DNA from: CANLWN01 sp039815505
GTDB lineage: Bacteria > Bacteroidota > Bacteroidia > Flavobacteriales > Flavobacteriaceae
Direction: 5' to 3'
DNA length: 23,003 nt
Assembly: GCA_039815505.1 (NCBI GenBank)
Contig: JBCBZE010000016.1
Span: 1-23,003, forward strand
Each line of letters opens with the position of its first letter. Position 1 is the first letter of the stretch. Below the pieces are notes generated by a model. It worked only from the letters and a program-made list of their open reading frames with translations. It had not been told where the DNA came from and did not search any database. Shown here in pieces: positions 1-8,316 of the stretch. Made by a program: the position numbers and the translations under genes.

Positions 1-260
1 GATACCGCCATTTTGCCCAATTCGTATATACCCTCTTCTATCTTTATCAATGAAAATGTACCCGCGACCTCGCTTTCCACTTTTGCAAAGAAAATATACC
101 CTCCTTGCCCAATAATTGTTTCTTCGCATGCCTCCAAGAGTTCAGCATCATGTGGTTCTACCACAAAATATTTTTCTAACCATTCCACGTTTAAACGTGC
201 AAAATCCTTTGCATATTTTGGTTCAAAAGGTAGTATGGCTACTTTTTCTTTTTGTATCAT
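1..260 (-). CDS. GNAT-family N-acetyltransferase, N-terminal part only
   Basis: An open frame runs leftward from an ATG at 258-260 and leaves the window, giving about 86 residues. It starts MIQKEKVAILPFEP and ends at the edge with YELGKMAV, which matches the GNAT strand that precedes the acetyl-CoA binding loop (usually E-L-x-K-M-x-V). The acetyl-CoA loop itself lies outside the window. The start codon overlaps the stop of the MarR gene as ATGA, so the two are almost certainly cotranscribed and translationally coupled. MarR-GNAT pairs are common, and some GNAT proteins are fused to MarR domains. The substrate cannot be told from this fragment. The family call is fairly safe; the function (small-molecule or protein acetylation) is open. 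Confidence 0.8.
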   Translation of the reverse strand, partial: MIQKEKVAILPFEPKYAKDFARLNVEWLEKYFVVEPHDAELLEACEETIIGQGGYIFFAKVESEVAGTFSLIKIEEGIYELGKMAV

Positions 261-751
261 ACCTTAATCTGTAATTGAAAATCCTCTAGTATTGCAGTAC
301 TCAATGACCTTTCGTTAAGTCTTGATTCCAACTGCGTTATATGCTCCATAAGATTGGTGGGACTAAAATTCACCAGTTCCTTTACTTTAATGTCCATTAC
401 CTCCCATAGGGGAATCATTTTCTGGTGCACTTCCTGTCCTTTTCCGGTTAAATAAAACAACTTCTTGCGTTTGTCTATTTCATCCGACTTAAAATCAATG
501 AGTTTCTTCTTAACTAATTTTTTAAGCGCCTGCGTTATGGCAGGTTGCGTGTATTGCAAGCTTTCCTGTATATGCGATGTGGTAACGACCTCTGAATTGA
601 TTATAATTTTGAAAATGGGAAAAAGATAAGGATCAAAATCGATTCCGGCCATTTCATAGGCAGTTTGGATTTCTTTCATTAATCGACCACTTAATCTATT
701 TAACCTGGATCCAAGGCCAAGCTCCGCTAAAACTTTTAATTCATCTTTCAT
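257..751 (-). CDS. MarR-family transcriptional regulator
   Basis: A 164-residue protein of typical MarR length. The winged helix-turn-helix lies at about residues 45-115: a recognition helix region around QYTQPAITQALKKLVKKK, then the wing with D-x-R-K-K-L-F-Y-L-T, the usual DxRxxxxxLT signature of MarR proteins. The long terminal helices would form the dimer interface. It overlaps the downstream acetyltransferase gene by four bases (ATGA) and begins 60 bp after metZ, so it could be read from the met operon or from its own promoter. A palindrome directly upstream (762-773) suggests autoregulation. No cysteine-based redox motif stands out and the ligand is unknown. Nothing in the protein links it directly to methionine. 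Confidence 0.9.
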   Translation of the reverse strand: MKDELKVLAELGLGSRLNRLSGRLMKEIQTAYEMAGIDFDPYLFPIFKIIINSEVVTTSHIQESLQYTQPAITQALKKLVKKKLIDFKSDEIDKRKKLFYLTGKGQEVHQKMIPLWEVMDIKVKELVNFSPTNLMEHITQLESRLNERSLSTAILEDFQLQIKV

Positions 752-773
752 AAGTATTTATATAAGCACTTAT
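750..773. promoter_or_regulatory. candidate MarR operator upstream of the marR-like gene
   Basis: ATAAG at 762-766 and CTTAT at 769-773 form an inverted repeat with a 2-bp centre, and a further ATAAGT half-site lies at 750-755 touching the start codon. On the minus strand a near-consensus -7 element TATATTTA (775-782; the Bacteroidota consensus is TAnnTTTG) ends just upstream, so the palindrome would sit at the transcription start. This is the usual arrangement for MarR autorepression. The repeat is seen directly; its use as an operator is inferred. Confidence 0.45.
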
Positions 774-811
774 GTAAATATATGGTTTTTAAAGTATCTA
801 TCAAAAAAAGA

Positions 812-1990
812 TTATGCCAAGGCTTGTTCTATATCGGCTATAATATCGTCACTGTGCTCCAAACCTACCGAAACCCGGACCATACCATCGGTTATACCTA
901 CCCATTCCCTCTCCGCAAAGGAAAGTTTGCTATGGGTTGTCGAGGCAGGATGGGTTACAATACTTCTAGAATCACCTAGATTTGCGGACAAGGATAATAA
1001 TTCAATGGAATCAAAGAACTTCTGCCCTGCCATCAATCCACCCTTCACTTCGAAAGCCACTACACAACCACCTGCCTTCATCTGCTTTTTAGCTATTTCA
1101 TATTTTGGATGTGACTTTAGAAACGGATATTTTACCCAATTCACTTTGGGATGTTTTTCAAGAAACTCGGCCAGTTTAAGTGCATTATCACAATGTCTAT
1201 CCACCCTAACACCAAGGGTTTCCAAACTCTTGGACAAAACCCATGCATTAAAGGGAGATAACGAAGGGCCCGTTATTCTGGAAAATCTATAAATCTTATC
1301 AATTAGTTCCGTGCTGCCCACAGTGACTCCAGCTAAAACCCTGCCTTGCCCATCCATCAACTTGGTACCTGAATGAATAACCAAATCTGCACCATACTTA
1401 ATGGGTTGTTGCAAATACGGGGAAGCAAAGCAGTTGTCGATCACCAAAATTAAATCGTGTTTTTTTGCAATTTTCCCCAATGCCACCATATCCAAAATAT
1501 CCACTCCCGGATTCGTTGGCGATTCCGCATAGATTATCTTTGTTTTTGGGGTAATTAGATTTTCTATGGTATCAAGTTCATCGATTTTGAAATAGCTGGT
1601 ACCAATATTCCATTTTGGAAAAAACTGTGTAAAAAGCGTATGCGTAGATCCAAAAATACTTCTTGCGGATAGTATATGATCTCCGCTGTTCAATAATGCG
1701 GCAAACGTAGAAAAAACTGCAGCCATACCGGAGGCAAATGCAAATCCGTCCTCCGCCCCTTCCATCTTACATACCTTGTCGATGAATTCGGAAGAATTTG
1801 GATTGGAATACCTGGAATAGACATTTCTATCCTTTTCCTCGGCGAAAGATGCGCGCATATCCTCGGCATCCTCGAACACAAAACTAGATGTTAGGTACAT
1901 AGGGGTAGAATGTTCCAAAAATTGGGAACGTTCTAACTGCGTTCGTATGGCTTCGGTCTCAAAATGTTGTTTCTTGCTTGTTTTGTCCAT
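812..1990 (-). CDS. metZ: O-succinyl/O-acetylhomoserine sulfhydrylase (Cys/Met metabolism PLP enzyme)
   Basis: A 392-residue protein of the cystathionine gamma-synthase family. It shows the substrate and cofactor motif YSRYSNPN (about 58-65), the PLP-ring aspartate in VIDNCFASP (D185), and the PLP lysine in HSGTKLMDGQGR (K210). The DGQGR motif after the lysine is typical of MetZ-type sulfhydrylases, which make homocysteine from acylated homoserine and sulfide. It is the last methionine gene of the operon, 81 bp after the MetX-AK-HSD fusion that would provide its acylhomoserine substrate. A separate MetY lies at the other end of the operon, so this enzyme could instead act as a cystathionine synthase or lyase; family members are hard to separate by sequence alone. 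The family is certain, the exact reaction less so. Confidence 0.85.
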   Translation of the reverse strand: MDKTSKKQHFETEAIRTQLERSQFLEHSTPMYLTSSFVFEDAEDMRASFAEEKDRNVYSRYSNPNSSEFIDKVCKMEGAEDGFAFASGMAAVFSTFAALLNSGDHILSARSIFGSTHTLFTQFFPKWNIGTSYFKIDELDTIENLITPKTKIIYAESPTNPGVDILDMVALGKIAKKHDLILVIDNCFASPYLQQPIKYGADLVIHSGTKLMDGQGRVLAGVTVGSTELIDKIYRFSRITGPSLSPFNAWVLSKSLETLGVRVDRHCDNALKLAEFLEKHPKVNWVKYPFLKSHPKYEIAKKQMKAGGCVVAFEVKGGLMAGQKFFDSIELLSLSANLGDSRSIVTHPASTTHSKLSFAEREWVGITDGMVRVSVGLEHSDDIIADIEQALA

Positions 1991-2029
1991 TTGCTCACTT
2001 TGGTCGTTACACCCAATAATCCTGATGAT

Positions 2030-2050
2030 AAAAAATCATGTGGATTTTTT
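2030..2050 (-). other. small AT-rich stem-loop between the fusion gene and metZ
   Basis: Inverted repeat AAAAAATC (2030-2037) / GATTTTTT (2043-2050) with a 5-nt loop, in the 81-bp gap between the fusion gene and metZ. On the minus-strand transcript the U-run is part of the stem, so it resembles a weak or partial terminator or a processing site. It could lower metZ expression relative to the upstream genes. Low-complexity DNA makes chance formation possible. Confidence 0.35.
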
Positions 2051-2071
2051 TACTTAGTATTCCTTTATGTG

Positions 2072-5000
2072 CTATCCTTTCTCGGCGATTCTCAAAATAT
2101 CGCCAAAAACACCTCTTGCTGTAACAGCTGCCCCGGCTCCTGCCCCTTGAATCACCAAGGGATGTTCTCCATAGGATTCCGTATAAATCTCAATAATGGA
2201 ATCTGACCCCTTTACCTGGCCCAAAGCGCTTTCCTTGGGAACCGAGATCAACTTCACTTCCAAAACACCCTTCTCTTTCTGTAGATCCCCAGATAAATCC
2301 CCTACATAACGTAATACATGGTGGGGTTTCTGCCCTCTTTTTACCTCATTGAACGTTGCATCCAAAACATCCAAGTTTTTTAAAAAGTCCGTCACCGTTC
2401 CTTTACGTAATACCTCAGGAATTAAATTTTGAATTTTGATATCTGTGAACTCATTTCTAAGGTCCAACTCCCTTGCCAAGATCAATAGTTTTCGTCCAAC
2501 ATCGTTTCCGGAAAGATCTTCCCTGGGATCAGGTTCTGTATATCCCTTGTCCATAGCTTCGTATATAATCTGGGAAAACGGGGTATCTACTTCCGAAAAG
2601 GTGTTGAAGATATAACTTAGCGAACCCGAAAACACGCCTTTGATCCTTGTAATGTTTTCACCGGACAAATGCAGCAATTTTATGGTGTCGATCAAAGGAA
2701 GGCCAGCTCCCACATTGGTCTCATACAAGTACTGTTTTTGATTTTTAACCAGTTCCTCCCTAAGAAGTTCATAATAATCGAACCCTAATGTGTTGGCAAT
2801 TTTGTTAGAGGATACCAGATCAAAACCGTTTTCGGCAAAATCAAAATAACCGGCAACAAAATCCTCACTGGCCGTATTGTCCACGGCAATCAAGTTTTCT
2901 AAATGATGTTCTTTGGCATAATTGAATACATCATTTATCGAATACGCCATACCATTTTCAATACTGGATTCCCATTTTTTTGGAATCCCATCCTTATTCA
3001 TGACGATTTTCCTTGAATTGGCCAATGCAAATACATTTAATTGAATACCCTTTCTTTTTTCTATGGTCTTGGACGATTTCAATATCTGGTCTACCAGTGT
3101 CCCGCCCACATTACCATGGCCAAATATAGCCAGGTTCACTTTCTTGCTTATTCCAAAAATTTGGCCATGCATTACGTTCAGCGCCTTATGCAGATCCAAT
3201 TTCTTGACCACCAAACTTACATTCCTCCCAGAAACGGTATTATTGAACAATAAGGGGACGATCCTATTTTTTATTAAAGCATTATAGGGCTTGTGAAAGG
3301 TACTCAGGTCCTGTCCAACAATGGAAATTACAGATACATCCTCTACTACCGTAATATTGTTGATGTCCTTGGCATAGAAGTCGTTTTCAAACTCGGTCAC
3401 CAATGCCGACCTTCCTTTATAGGCCTTATCCGCATCCACGACCAAGCCTATGCCCCTCTCTGAAGAGCCTTGGGAAATAATACTAACATTGATATTATTG
3501 TTCCCCAGTGCTTTGAAAATTCTTGCGTCGACACCTATTTTCCCTAAAAGTCCCCTACCTTCCAAGTTTATTAAGGCAACATTCTCCAGAACGGATAATG
3601 ATTTGATCCCATCCTTACTGGTCTTGGCACTAATTAAGGTTCCGTCATAATCACCATTGAAGGTGTTTAAAATCCGTAATGGAATATTCTTTTCAATTAG
3701 TGGAATAATGGTTTTGGCGTGCAAAATATTGGCACCAAAAGTCGCTAGTTCATTTGCTTCACCATAGGATAATTGGGAGATACGCCGTGCATCGGGAACA
3801 AAATCGGGGTTTGCCGTGAAAATACCGTCTACATGGGTATAATTCTGCAATTCCTCCGCATCTAAAAAATTTGCTAACAAAGCAGCTGTATAATTACTGC
3901 CATTTCTTCCCAATGTGGTCGTATCATTATTAGTATTGGAAGCGATAAAACCAGTAATCACGGGGACACAATCTGGATGGAGCTTGGCAAACTCCCGTTT
4001 TATGTTTTCCCTGGACAAAACATCCAATACTTGGGCATTTCCAAAATTTGCATCGGTTTTGATAAGGTCTCTGGAATCCATCAACTCTGCCTTTACTCCT
4101 TTGCCAATAAGTAACTTGGTAATCAGCTTCGCCGAAATAAGTTCGCCATAGGCCAATACTTGATCTTTAATTTTACTACTATAGTCACCAAGCAATGCAA
4201 CACCTTCCAACAGTTTCACCAATTCGGCAAACTCATTTGAAAGGTTTACATTGTTAAAGGTGTGTTTTTGATATTTTTCAAAGGCTTCAAAATCCTTTTT
4301 ATAATCTTTACCCTTTACCGCTTTTTCTAGAATGGATTCCAATTGATCGGTAGCTTTTTCCCGCGCGGATAACACCACTACTATTTTTTCTCCATCCTCC
4401 ACTTTTTTTGAAACGATTTGTAAAACCCTTCCTATTCCTTCCCCATTGGACAATGACTTACCCCCAAACTTGAGTATCTTGGTTCGTTGTGCCCTACCAT
4501 TATGATTAAAAATTCCCTTGAGCAATTTTTGTAGTTGTTCAAATTCAATTAGAAATGCATCATGACCATGTAACGATTGTATCTCGCCATAGGTGACATT
4601 ACCATTGGCCTGTGCCAAACGTTTAAAAGTTTCCTTATTCTCCTTGGCGGTAAAAAAAAGATCCGAATCCACACCGATGATATGAATGTTGGTACCGCTA
4701 TTCTGTAAATTGATAAAAGTTTCCTCCCCATACCTAGTAACATCTATGGTCTTTAACAACTGATTCATTAATTTGTAAGCGGATAATTGGAACCGTTCCT
4801 GTAGTTTTTTTCCATGATGTAACAGCCAACTCTCCACGTTAAAGACCTGTAATTCTTGATTGGTGCTTCTTTTAAACCGTTCTTTGAACGATTCAGGGGT
4901 CCGATAACATAACATGGCATGCATTCTTGCATCATGGACCGGCTGTTTTGAGTTCACCAAAAACTGTTCTTGAATCTGACAATTGGCGATTAACCAATCC

Positions 5001-5455
5001 GTTGATTTCCAATCCGATGCCACTGGAATCAAATGTTCTACCAAATTGGGTTCCAAAGCTGCCATTTCCCATGCAATTCCCCCACCAAGAGATCCTCCAA
5101 TAATAGCATAGAGTTTTTTGATATTCAATTGTTCCAATCCCATCAAAAATATCCGTGCAATATCTCCCGCCACAAAATCCTTATAGTTTTCAATTACAAA
5201 ACCATCATATCCGTTACCTGGAATATTGAAAGCCAAAATCGTATACTTTTTGGTATCAATACATTTACCATCGCCCATTAAGGCCGACCACCAACCACCT
5301 TCTCCCGTAACATTGGAATTGCCGGTCAGCGCATGGTTTACCAATACAATGGGTGCGGTGTGTAAAGGTTTTCCGAATAACTGATAGGATATGGATATTT
5401 CCTGTGAAACACCACTTAAAGTCCTATAATCGCCTAATTTTAGATGATGAAGCAT
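2072..5455 (-). CDS. MetX - aspartokinase-like - homoserine dehydrogenase fusion protein
   Basis: A single 1127-residue frame with three parts. Residues 1-320 are an alpha/beta-hydrolase homoserine O-acyltransferase (MetX): nucleophile elbow GGSLGGG (S122), acid D265 in GVDSDLFF, and histidine H298 in HGHDAFL. Residues 326-610 are an aspartokinase fold (KFGGKS at 329-334, GRNGSNY at 516-522, GELISAKL with E438), followed by ACT-type regulatory domains to about 770. Residues 775-1127 are homoserine dehydrogenase, with NAD(P)-binding GHGNVGG (779-785), SSNKIAN (K885), YTEPDPREDLSGNDVGRK (972-989) and a conserved glycine-rich C-terminus. The HSD and MetX parts look complete. The kinase part has non-consensus residues at conserved positions (GSNY for GSDY, YTHV for WTDV, ANPD for DPR, FGAN for FGAK). 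It lies 21 bp after the decarboxylase, in the SAM-I controlled operon. The likely net reaction is aspartate semialdehyde to homoserine to O-acylhomoserine. The fusion type is known in Flavobacteria. Confidence 0.92.
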   Translation of the reverse strand: MLHHLKLGDYRTLSGVSQEISISYQLFGKPLHTAPIVLVNHALTGNSNVTGEGGWWSALMGDGKCIDTKKYTILAFNIPGNGYDGFVIENYKDFVAGDIARIFLMGLEQLNIKKLYAIIGGSLGGGIAWEMAALEPNLVEHLIPVASDWKSTDWLIANCQIQEQFLVNSKQPVHDARMHAMLCYRTPESFKERFKRSTNQELQVFNVESWLLHHGKKLQERFQLSAYKLMNQLLKTIDVTRYGEETFINLQNSGTNIHIIGVDSDLFFTAKENKETFKRLAQANGNVTYGEIQSLHGHDAFLIEFEQLQKLLKGIFNHNGRAQRTKILKFGGKSLSNGEGIGRVLQIVSKKVEDGEKIVVVLSAREKATDQLESILEKAVKGKDYKKDFEAFEKYQKHTFNNVNLSNEFAELVKLLEGVALLGDYSSKIKDQVLAYGELISAKLITKLLIGKGVKAELMDSRDLIKTDANFGNAQVLDVLSRENIKREFAKLHPDCVPVITGFIASNTNNDTTTLGRNGSNYTAALLANFLDAEELQNYTHVDGIFTANPDFVPDARRISQLSYGEANELATFGANILHAKTIIPLIEKNIPLRILNTFNGDYDGTLISAKTSKDGIKSLSVLENVALINLEGRGLLGKIGVDARIFKALGNNNINVSIISQGSSERGIGLVVDADKAYKGRSALVTEFENDFYAKDINNITVVEDVSVISIVGQDLSTFHKPYNALIKNRIVPLLFNNTVSGRNVSLVVKKLDLHKALNVMHGQIFGISKKVNLAIFGHGNVGGTLVDQILKSSKTIEKRKGIQLNVFALANSRKIVMNKDGIPKKWESSIENGMAYSINDVFNYAKEHHLENLIAVDNTASEDFVAGYFDFAENGFDLVSSNKIANTLGFDYYELLREELVKNQKQYLYETNVGAGLPLIDTIKLLHLSGENITRIKGVFSGSLSYIFNTFSEVDTPFSQIIYEAMDKGYTEPDPREDLSGNDVGRKLLILARELDLRNEFTDIKIQNLIPEVLRKGTVTDFLKNLDVLDATFNEVKRGQKPHHVLRYVGDLSGDLQKEKGVLEVKLISVPKESALGQVKGSDSIIEIYTESYGEHPLVIQGAGAGAAVTARGVFGDILRIAEKG

Positions 5456-5476
5456 GATGCGTGTCTGTAGTATTTT

Positions 5477-6883
5477 TTAGTTTATGGACAACATATGGGT
5501 CGCCTCTTGTTTGGCTTTTTTAAATACTTCAATGGTCGTTGTTATATCTTTTTTGGTCGTAGCCCAAGAGCATACGCTTATCCGTATAACCGATTTTTTC
5601 AGCCATGTGGAACCACCGCACCAAACAGACCCCGAATTCTGGATGTTTTGCAAGGTTAGTTTGGTAAGTTCCTCCGTATCACATGCTACAAGGACCTGGT
5701 TAAAGACAACATCGTTAAGTATGGTATATCCATTATTTCTTAACCCTTCTTCCAATTGTTTTGCCCTAGTATGGAAACCGGTCACCATTTTATCTATACC
5801 GCTTTTACCCAAATATTTCATTGTAGCCCATAATTCTATGGCCCTAGATCTTTTGGACATTTCAGGACCATATAAAATAGGGTCTTTTTGATCACTGTAA
5901 ATGATGTATTCTCCCGTGGCCTGTAATGCACTTACCAAGGCCTCCGAATCTCTACATAAAACAATTCCCGAATCATAGGGCGTATTCAAGGTTTTATGGC
6001 CGTCAACTGACCAAGAAGACGCATGCTCCATCCCTTGGGTTAAATAGGCCAAGGTTTTTGATGCCGCTGCCCAAAGTCCAAAGGCCCCGTCTATGTGTAC
6101 CCATGCCCCCGCTTTTCTTGATTTTTCGCAAACCTCGGCAAAGCTATCGAATGCTCCCGTATTGGCATTTCCTGCCTGTAAGAGCAGCAAACAACGATTA
6201 TCCAGTTTTGGTAATTTGTCCAAAATTAATCTACCTTGATCATCGGAAGGTAACCACTCCACCGTTTCTATACCCAATCCTAAAATGGCCAGGGTCTTTT
6301 TTATACTCGCATGTACTTGGGCATGCGCTATGACCCTTATCTTTGGAGCACCGTTCAACCCTCTTGCATTAACGTCCCACCCTTGATTGTGAAGAAGTCT
6401 AAACCTCGCCGCTGCCAAGCCGGACAAATTTGCCATGGACGTTCCACTTACAAAACCTGCAACGGTTTCATCGGGTAGGTTGAAAATTTCCTTTAACCAG
6501 TTCTCGCATATGGCTTCTAACTTTGCATTTATGGGAGAGGTCAGATAGAGCCCGCCGCATTGATCCCAAAAATCGGATAGCCATTTGGTAGCAATAGAAA
6601 CCGGAACGGCACCGCCATCCACAAAACCATAATATCTTCCTCCGGTCTGTGCTATGGTCGCTGGGGAACCATATTCATGCAATCTGCGAATAATATCTTC
6701 GGCAGATGTCTGCCCATCTGGAAAAGCTTCATCAAAAATCGCTAGCCGTTCTAGATTTTCCCTAGATGGATATACCTGCATTTCCTCAATGCCATCAGCA
6801 TAGGAAAATGCATAAGATCTCGCCTGATCAAAAATCTTTTTCTCCTTGAGTTCTTCGAACATTTGCCCCTGTAAATCCATCAT
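5477..6883 (-). CDS. PLP-dependent amino-acid decarboxylase (group II type), substrate unknown
   Basis: A 468-residue fold-type I PLP enzyme of the group II decarboxylase family (glutamate, aromatic and diaminobutyrate decarboxylases). Visible motifs are SGTSMANLSGL (146-156) at the phosphate site, QVHAS with the ring-stacking histidine H191, HIDGAFGLW with the PLP aspartate D265, and WSVDGHKTLNTPYDSG with the Schiff-base lysine K297. The length and motif order are those of a complete enzyme. It lies between metY (41 bp) and the MetX-AK-HSD gene (21 bp) on the same strand, so it is almost certainly part of the SAM-I controlled transcript. No standard step of methionine synthesis needs such a decarboxylase. 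Methionine decarboxylases of this family exist in other bacteria, so methionine or an aspartate-family intermediate is a possible substrate, but that is only a guess from context. Confidence 0.85.
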   Translation of the reverse strand: MMDLQGQMFEELKEKKIFDQARSYAFSYADGIEEMQVYPSRENLERLAIFDEAFPDGQTSAEDIIRRLHEYGSPATIAQTGGRYYGFVDGGAVPVSIATKWLSDFWDQCGGLYLTSPINAKLEAICENWLKEIFNLPDETVAGFVSGTSMANLSGLAAARFRLLHNQGWDVNARGLNGAPKIRVIAHAQVHASIKKTLAILGLGIETVEWLPSDDQGRLILDKLPKLDNRCLLLLQAGNANTGAFDSFAEVCEKSRKAGAWVHIDGAFGLWAAASKTLAYLTQGMEHASSWSVDGHKTLNTPYDSGIVLCRDSEALVSALQATGEYIIYSDQKDPILYGPEMSKRSRAIELWATMKYLGKSGIDKMVTGFHTRAKQLEEGLRNNGYTILNDVVFNQVLVACDTEELTKLTLQNIQNSGSVWCGGSTWLKKSVIRISVCSWATTKKDITTTIEVFKKAKQEATHMLSIN

Positions 6884-6924
6884 ATTAGGTTTAATTCAAT
6901 TTGTCCTTTATCAATTTTTCTACA

Positions 6925-8199
6925 CTAGATTGCAGCAAAAGCTTGTTCCAAATCGGATTTTAAATCATCCAAATTTTCCAAGCCTACGGATAAGCGTATC
7001 AAATCCTGTGTTACACCCGTAGATTCCTGTGCCGCCTCATCTAACTGTTGATGGGTAGTACTGGCCGGATGGATAATCAAGGATTTGGTATCTCCAATAT
7101 TTGCCAATAATGAGAATATCTTGGTCTCATCGGCAATCTTTTTAGCGGAATCAAAACCACCCTTTACACCAAAAGTCACAATACTACTTTGCCCGTTTGG
7201 AAGGTACTTTTCTGTGAGGTCATAGTAGTTGCTCGATTCCAAACCTGGGTAGTTTATCCAGACTACTTCATCCCTATTTTGGAGCCATTTGGCCAATTCC
7301 AAAGCATTTTCACTGTGTTTTTTCATACGTACCTCCAAGGTCTCCAATCCTTGTATAATTTGAAAGGCGTTAAAAGGACTCAATGCAGCGCCATGATCTC
7401 GTAATCCCTCGATCCTTACTTTAGCAATAAAGGCCGCTGGCCCTAAAGCCTCATGATATACCAGTCCATGATATCCTGGAGAAGGTTCCGTAAACTCGGG
7501 AAACTTACCATTGCTGTAATCAAAAGTACCTGCATCGATGATGGCACCGCCTAGGGCCGTTCCGTTCCCGTTAATGTACTTGGTAAGTGAATGTATTACA
7601 ATATTTGCCCCGTGTGCTATAGGATTCAAAAGTGCCGGGGTTGCTACGGTATTATCAACAATAAAAGGAACCTGTGCTGCTTTTGCCTCTTCCGATATGG
7701 CCTTAAGATCTAACACATCCAACTTGGGGTTACCCAAAGATTCCACAAAAAAGGCTCTTGTATTCTCCTGTACGGCCTTCCCAAAATTCGAAGGGTCGGA
7801 AGGGTCTACAAAAGTAGTGGTAATACCCAATCTTGGTAAGGTCACATTAAACAGATTGTAGGTTCCACCATAGAGGCTATTGGATGAAACAATATGGTCT
7901 CCGGCCTTTAAAAGCACCAATAACGTGGTTGATATGGCAGCCGTCCCGGATGCGGTCACCACGGAAGCTATTCCACCTTCCAATGCAGCTAAACGTTGCT
8001 CTAAAATATCGTTGGTAGGATTGTTGATCCTTGTATAAATATTTCCCGTTTCCGCCAATGAAAACAAATTAGCGGCATGATCGGCGTTATCGAATACGTA
8101 TGCAGTACTTTGATAAATGGGTACGGCACGTGTTCCGCCGTTCAATGTGGTGTCATGCCCTGCATGCAGAGCATTGGTAGAAAACTTTTGTTCACTCAT
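6925..8199 (-). CDS. metY: O-acetylhomoserine sulfhydrylase
   Basis: A 424-residue PLP enzyme of the Cys/Met metabolism family. It carries YTRINNPTND (55-64), the PLP aspartate in FIVDNTVATP (D182) and the Schiff-base lysine in HSLTKYINGNG (K207). The insertion before LGPAAFIAKVR and the length above 420 residues are characteristic of MetY rather than the roughly 390-residue MetB/MetC/MetZ enzymes. It would make homocysteine (and acetate) from O-acetylhomoserine and sulfide. It is the first gene of the met operon. A SAM-I riboswitch lies 118 nt upstream of its ATG, so expression should fall when SAM is plentiful. The acylhomoserine would come from the MetX domain encoded two genes downstream. 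Confidence 0.95.
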   Translation of the reverse strand: MSEQKFSTNALHAGHDTTLNGGTRAVPIYQSTAYVFDNADHAANLFSLAETGNIYTRINNPTNDILEQRLAALEGGIASVVTASGTAAISTTLLVLLKAGDHIVSSNSLYGGTYNLFNVTLPRLGITTTFVDPSDPSNFGKAVQENTRAFFVESLGNPKLDVLDLKAISEEAKAAQVPFIVDNTVATPALLNPIAHGANIVIHSLTKYINGNGTALGGAIIDAGTFDYSNGKFPEFTEPSPGYHGLVYHEALGPAAFIAKVRIEGLRDHGAALSPFNAFQIIQGLETLEVRMKKHSENALELAKWLQNRDEVVWINYPGLESSNYYDLTEKYLPNGQSSIVTFGVKGGFDSAKKIADETKIFSLLANIGDTKSLIIHPASTTHQQLDEAAQESTGVTQDLIRLSVGLENLDDLKSDLEQAFAAI

Positions 8200-8316
8200 G
8201 ACTTTCGTTTTTTAATTCATATTTAGTTAAACAAAAAAGCCAAACCCCTAACTGCCCATGCAATTAAGTGAAATCAAAAAGTTAAAAAGAAAGCAAATTA
8301 TTTGGATAATTTATGT

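Noticed and set aside
812..830. GCCTTGGC followed by a T-run as a metZ terminator
   Set aside because: The stem would be only three pairs with a two-base loop, and part of it is the metZ stop region.
927..1292. 121-codon plus-strand open frame across metZ
   Set aside because: It is a shadow of the clear metZ gene, with no family motif or upstream signals. The same holds for other open frames opposite metX-AK-HSD, the decarboxylase, hppA and DUF5686.
8224..8265. G-rich stretch followed by T6 in the met leader as a riboswitch terminator
   Set aside because: Only a four-pair stem with two G-U pairs can be drawn, so it is not credible as an intrinsic terminator.
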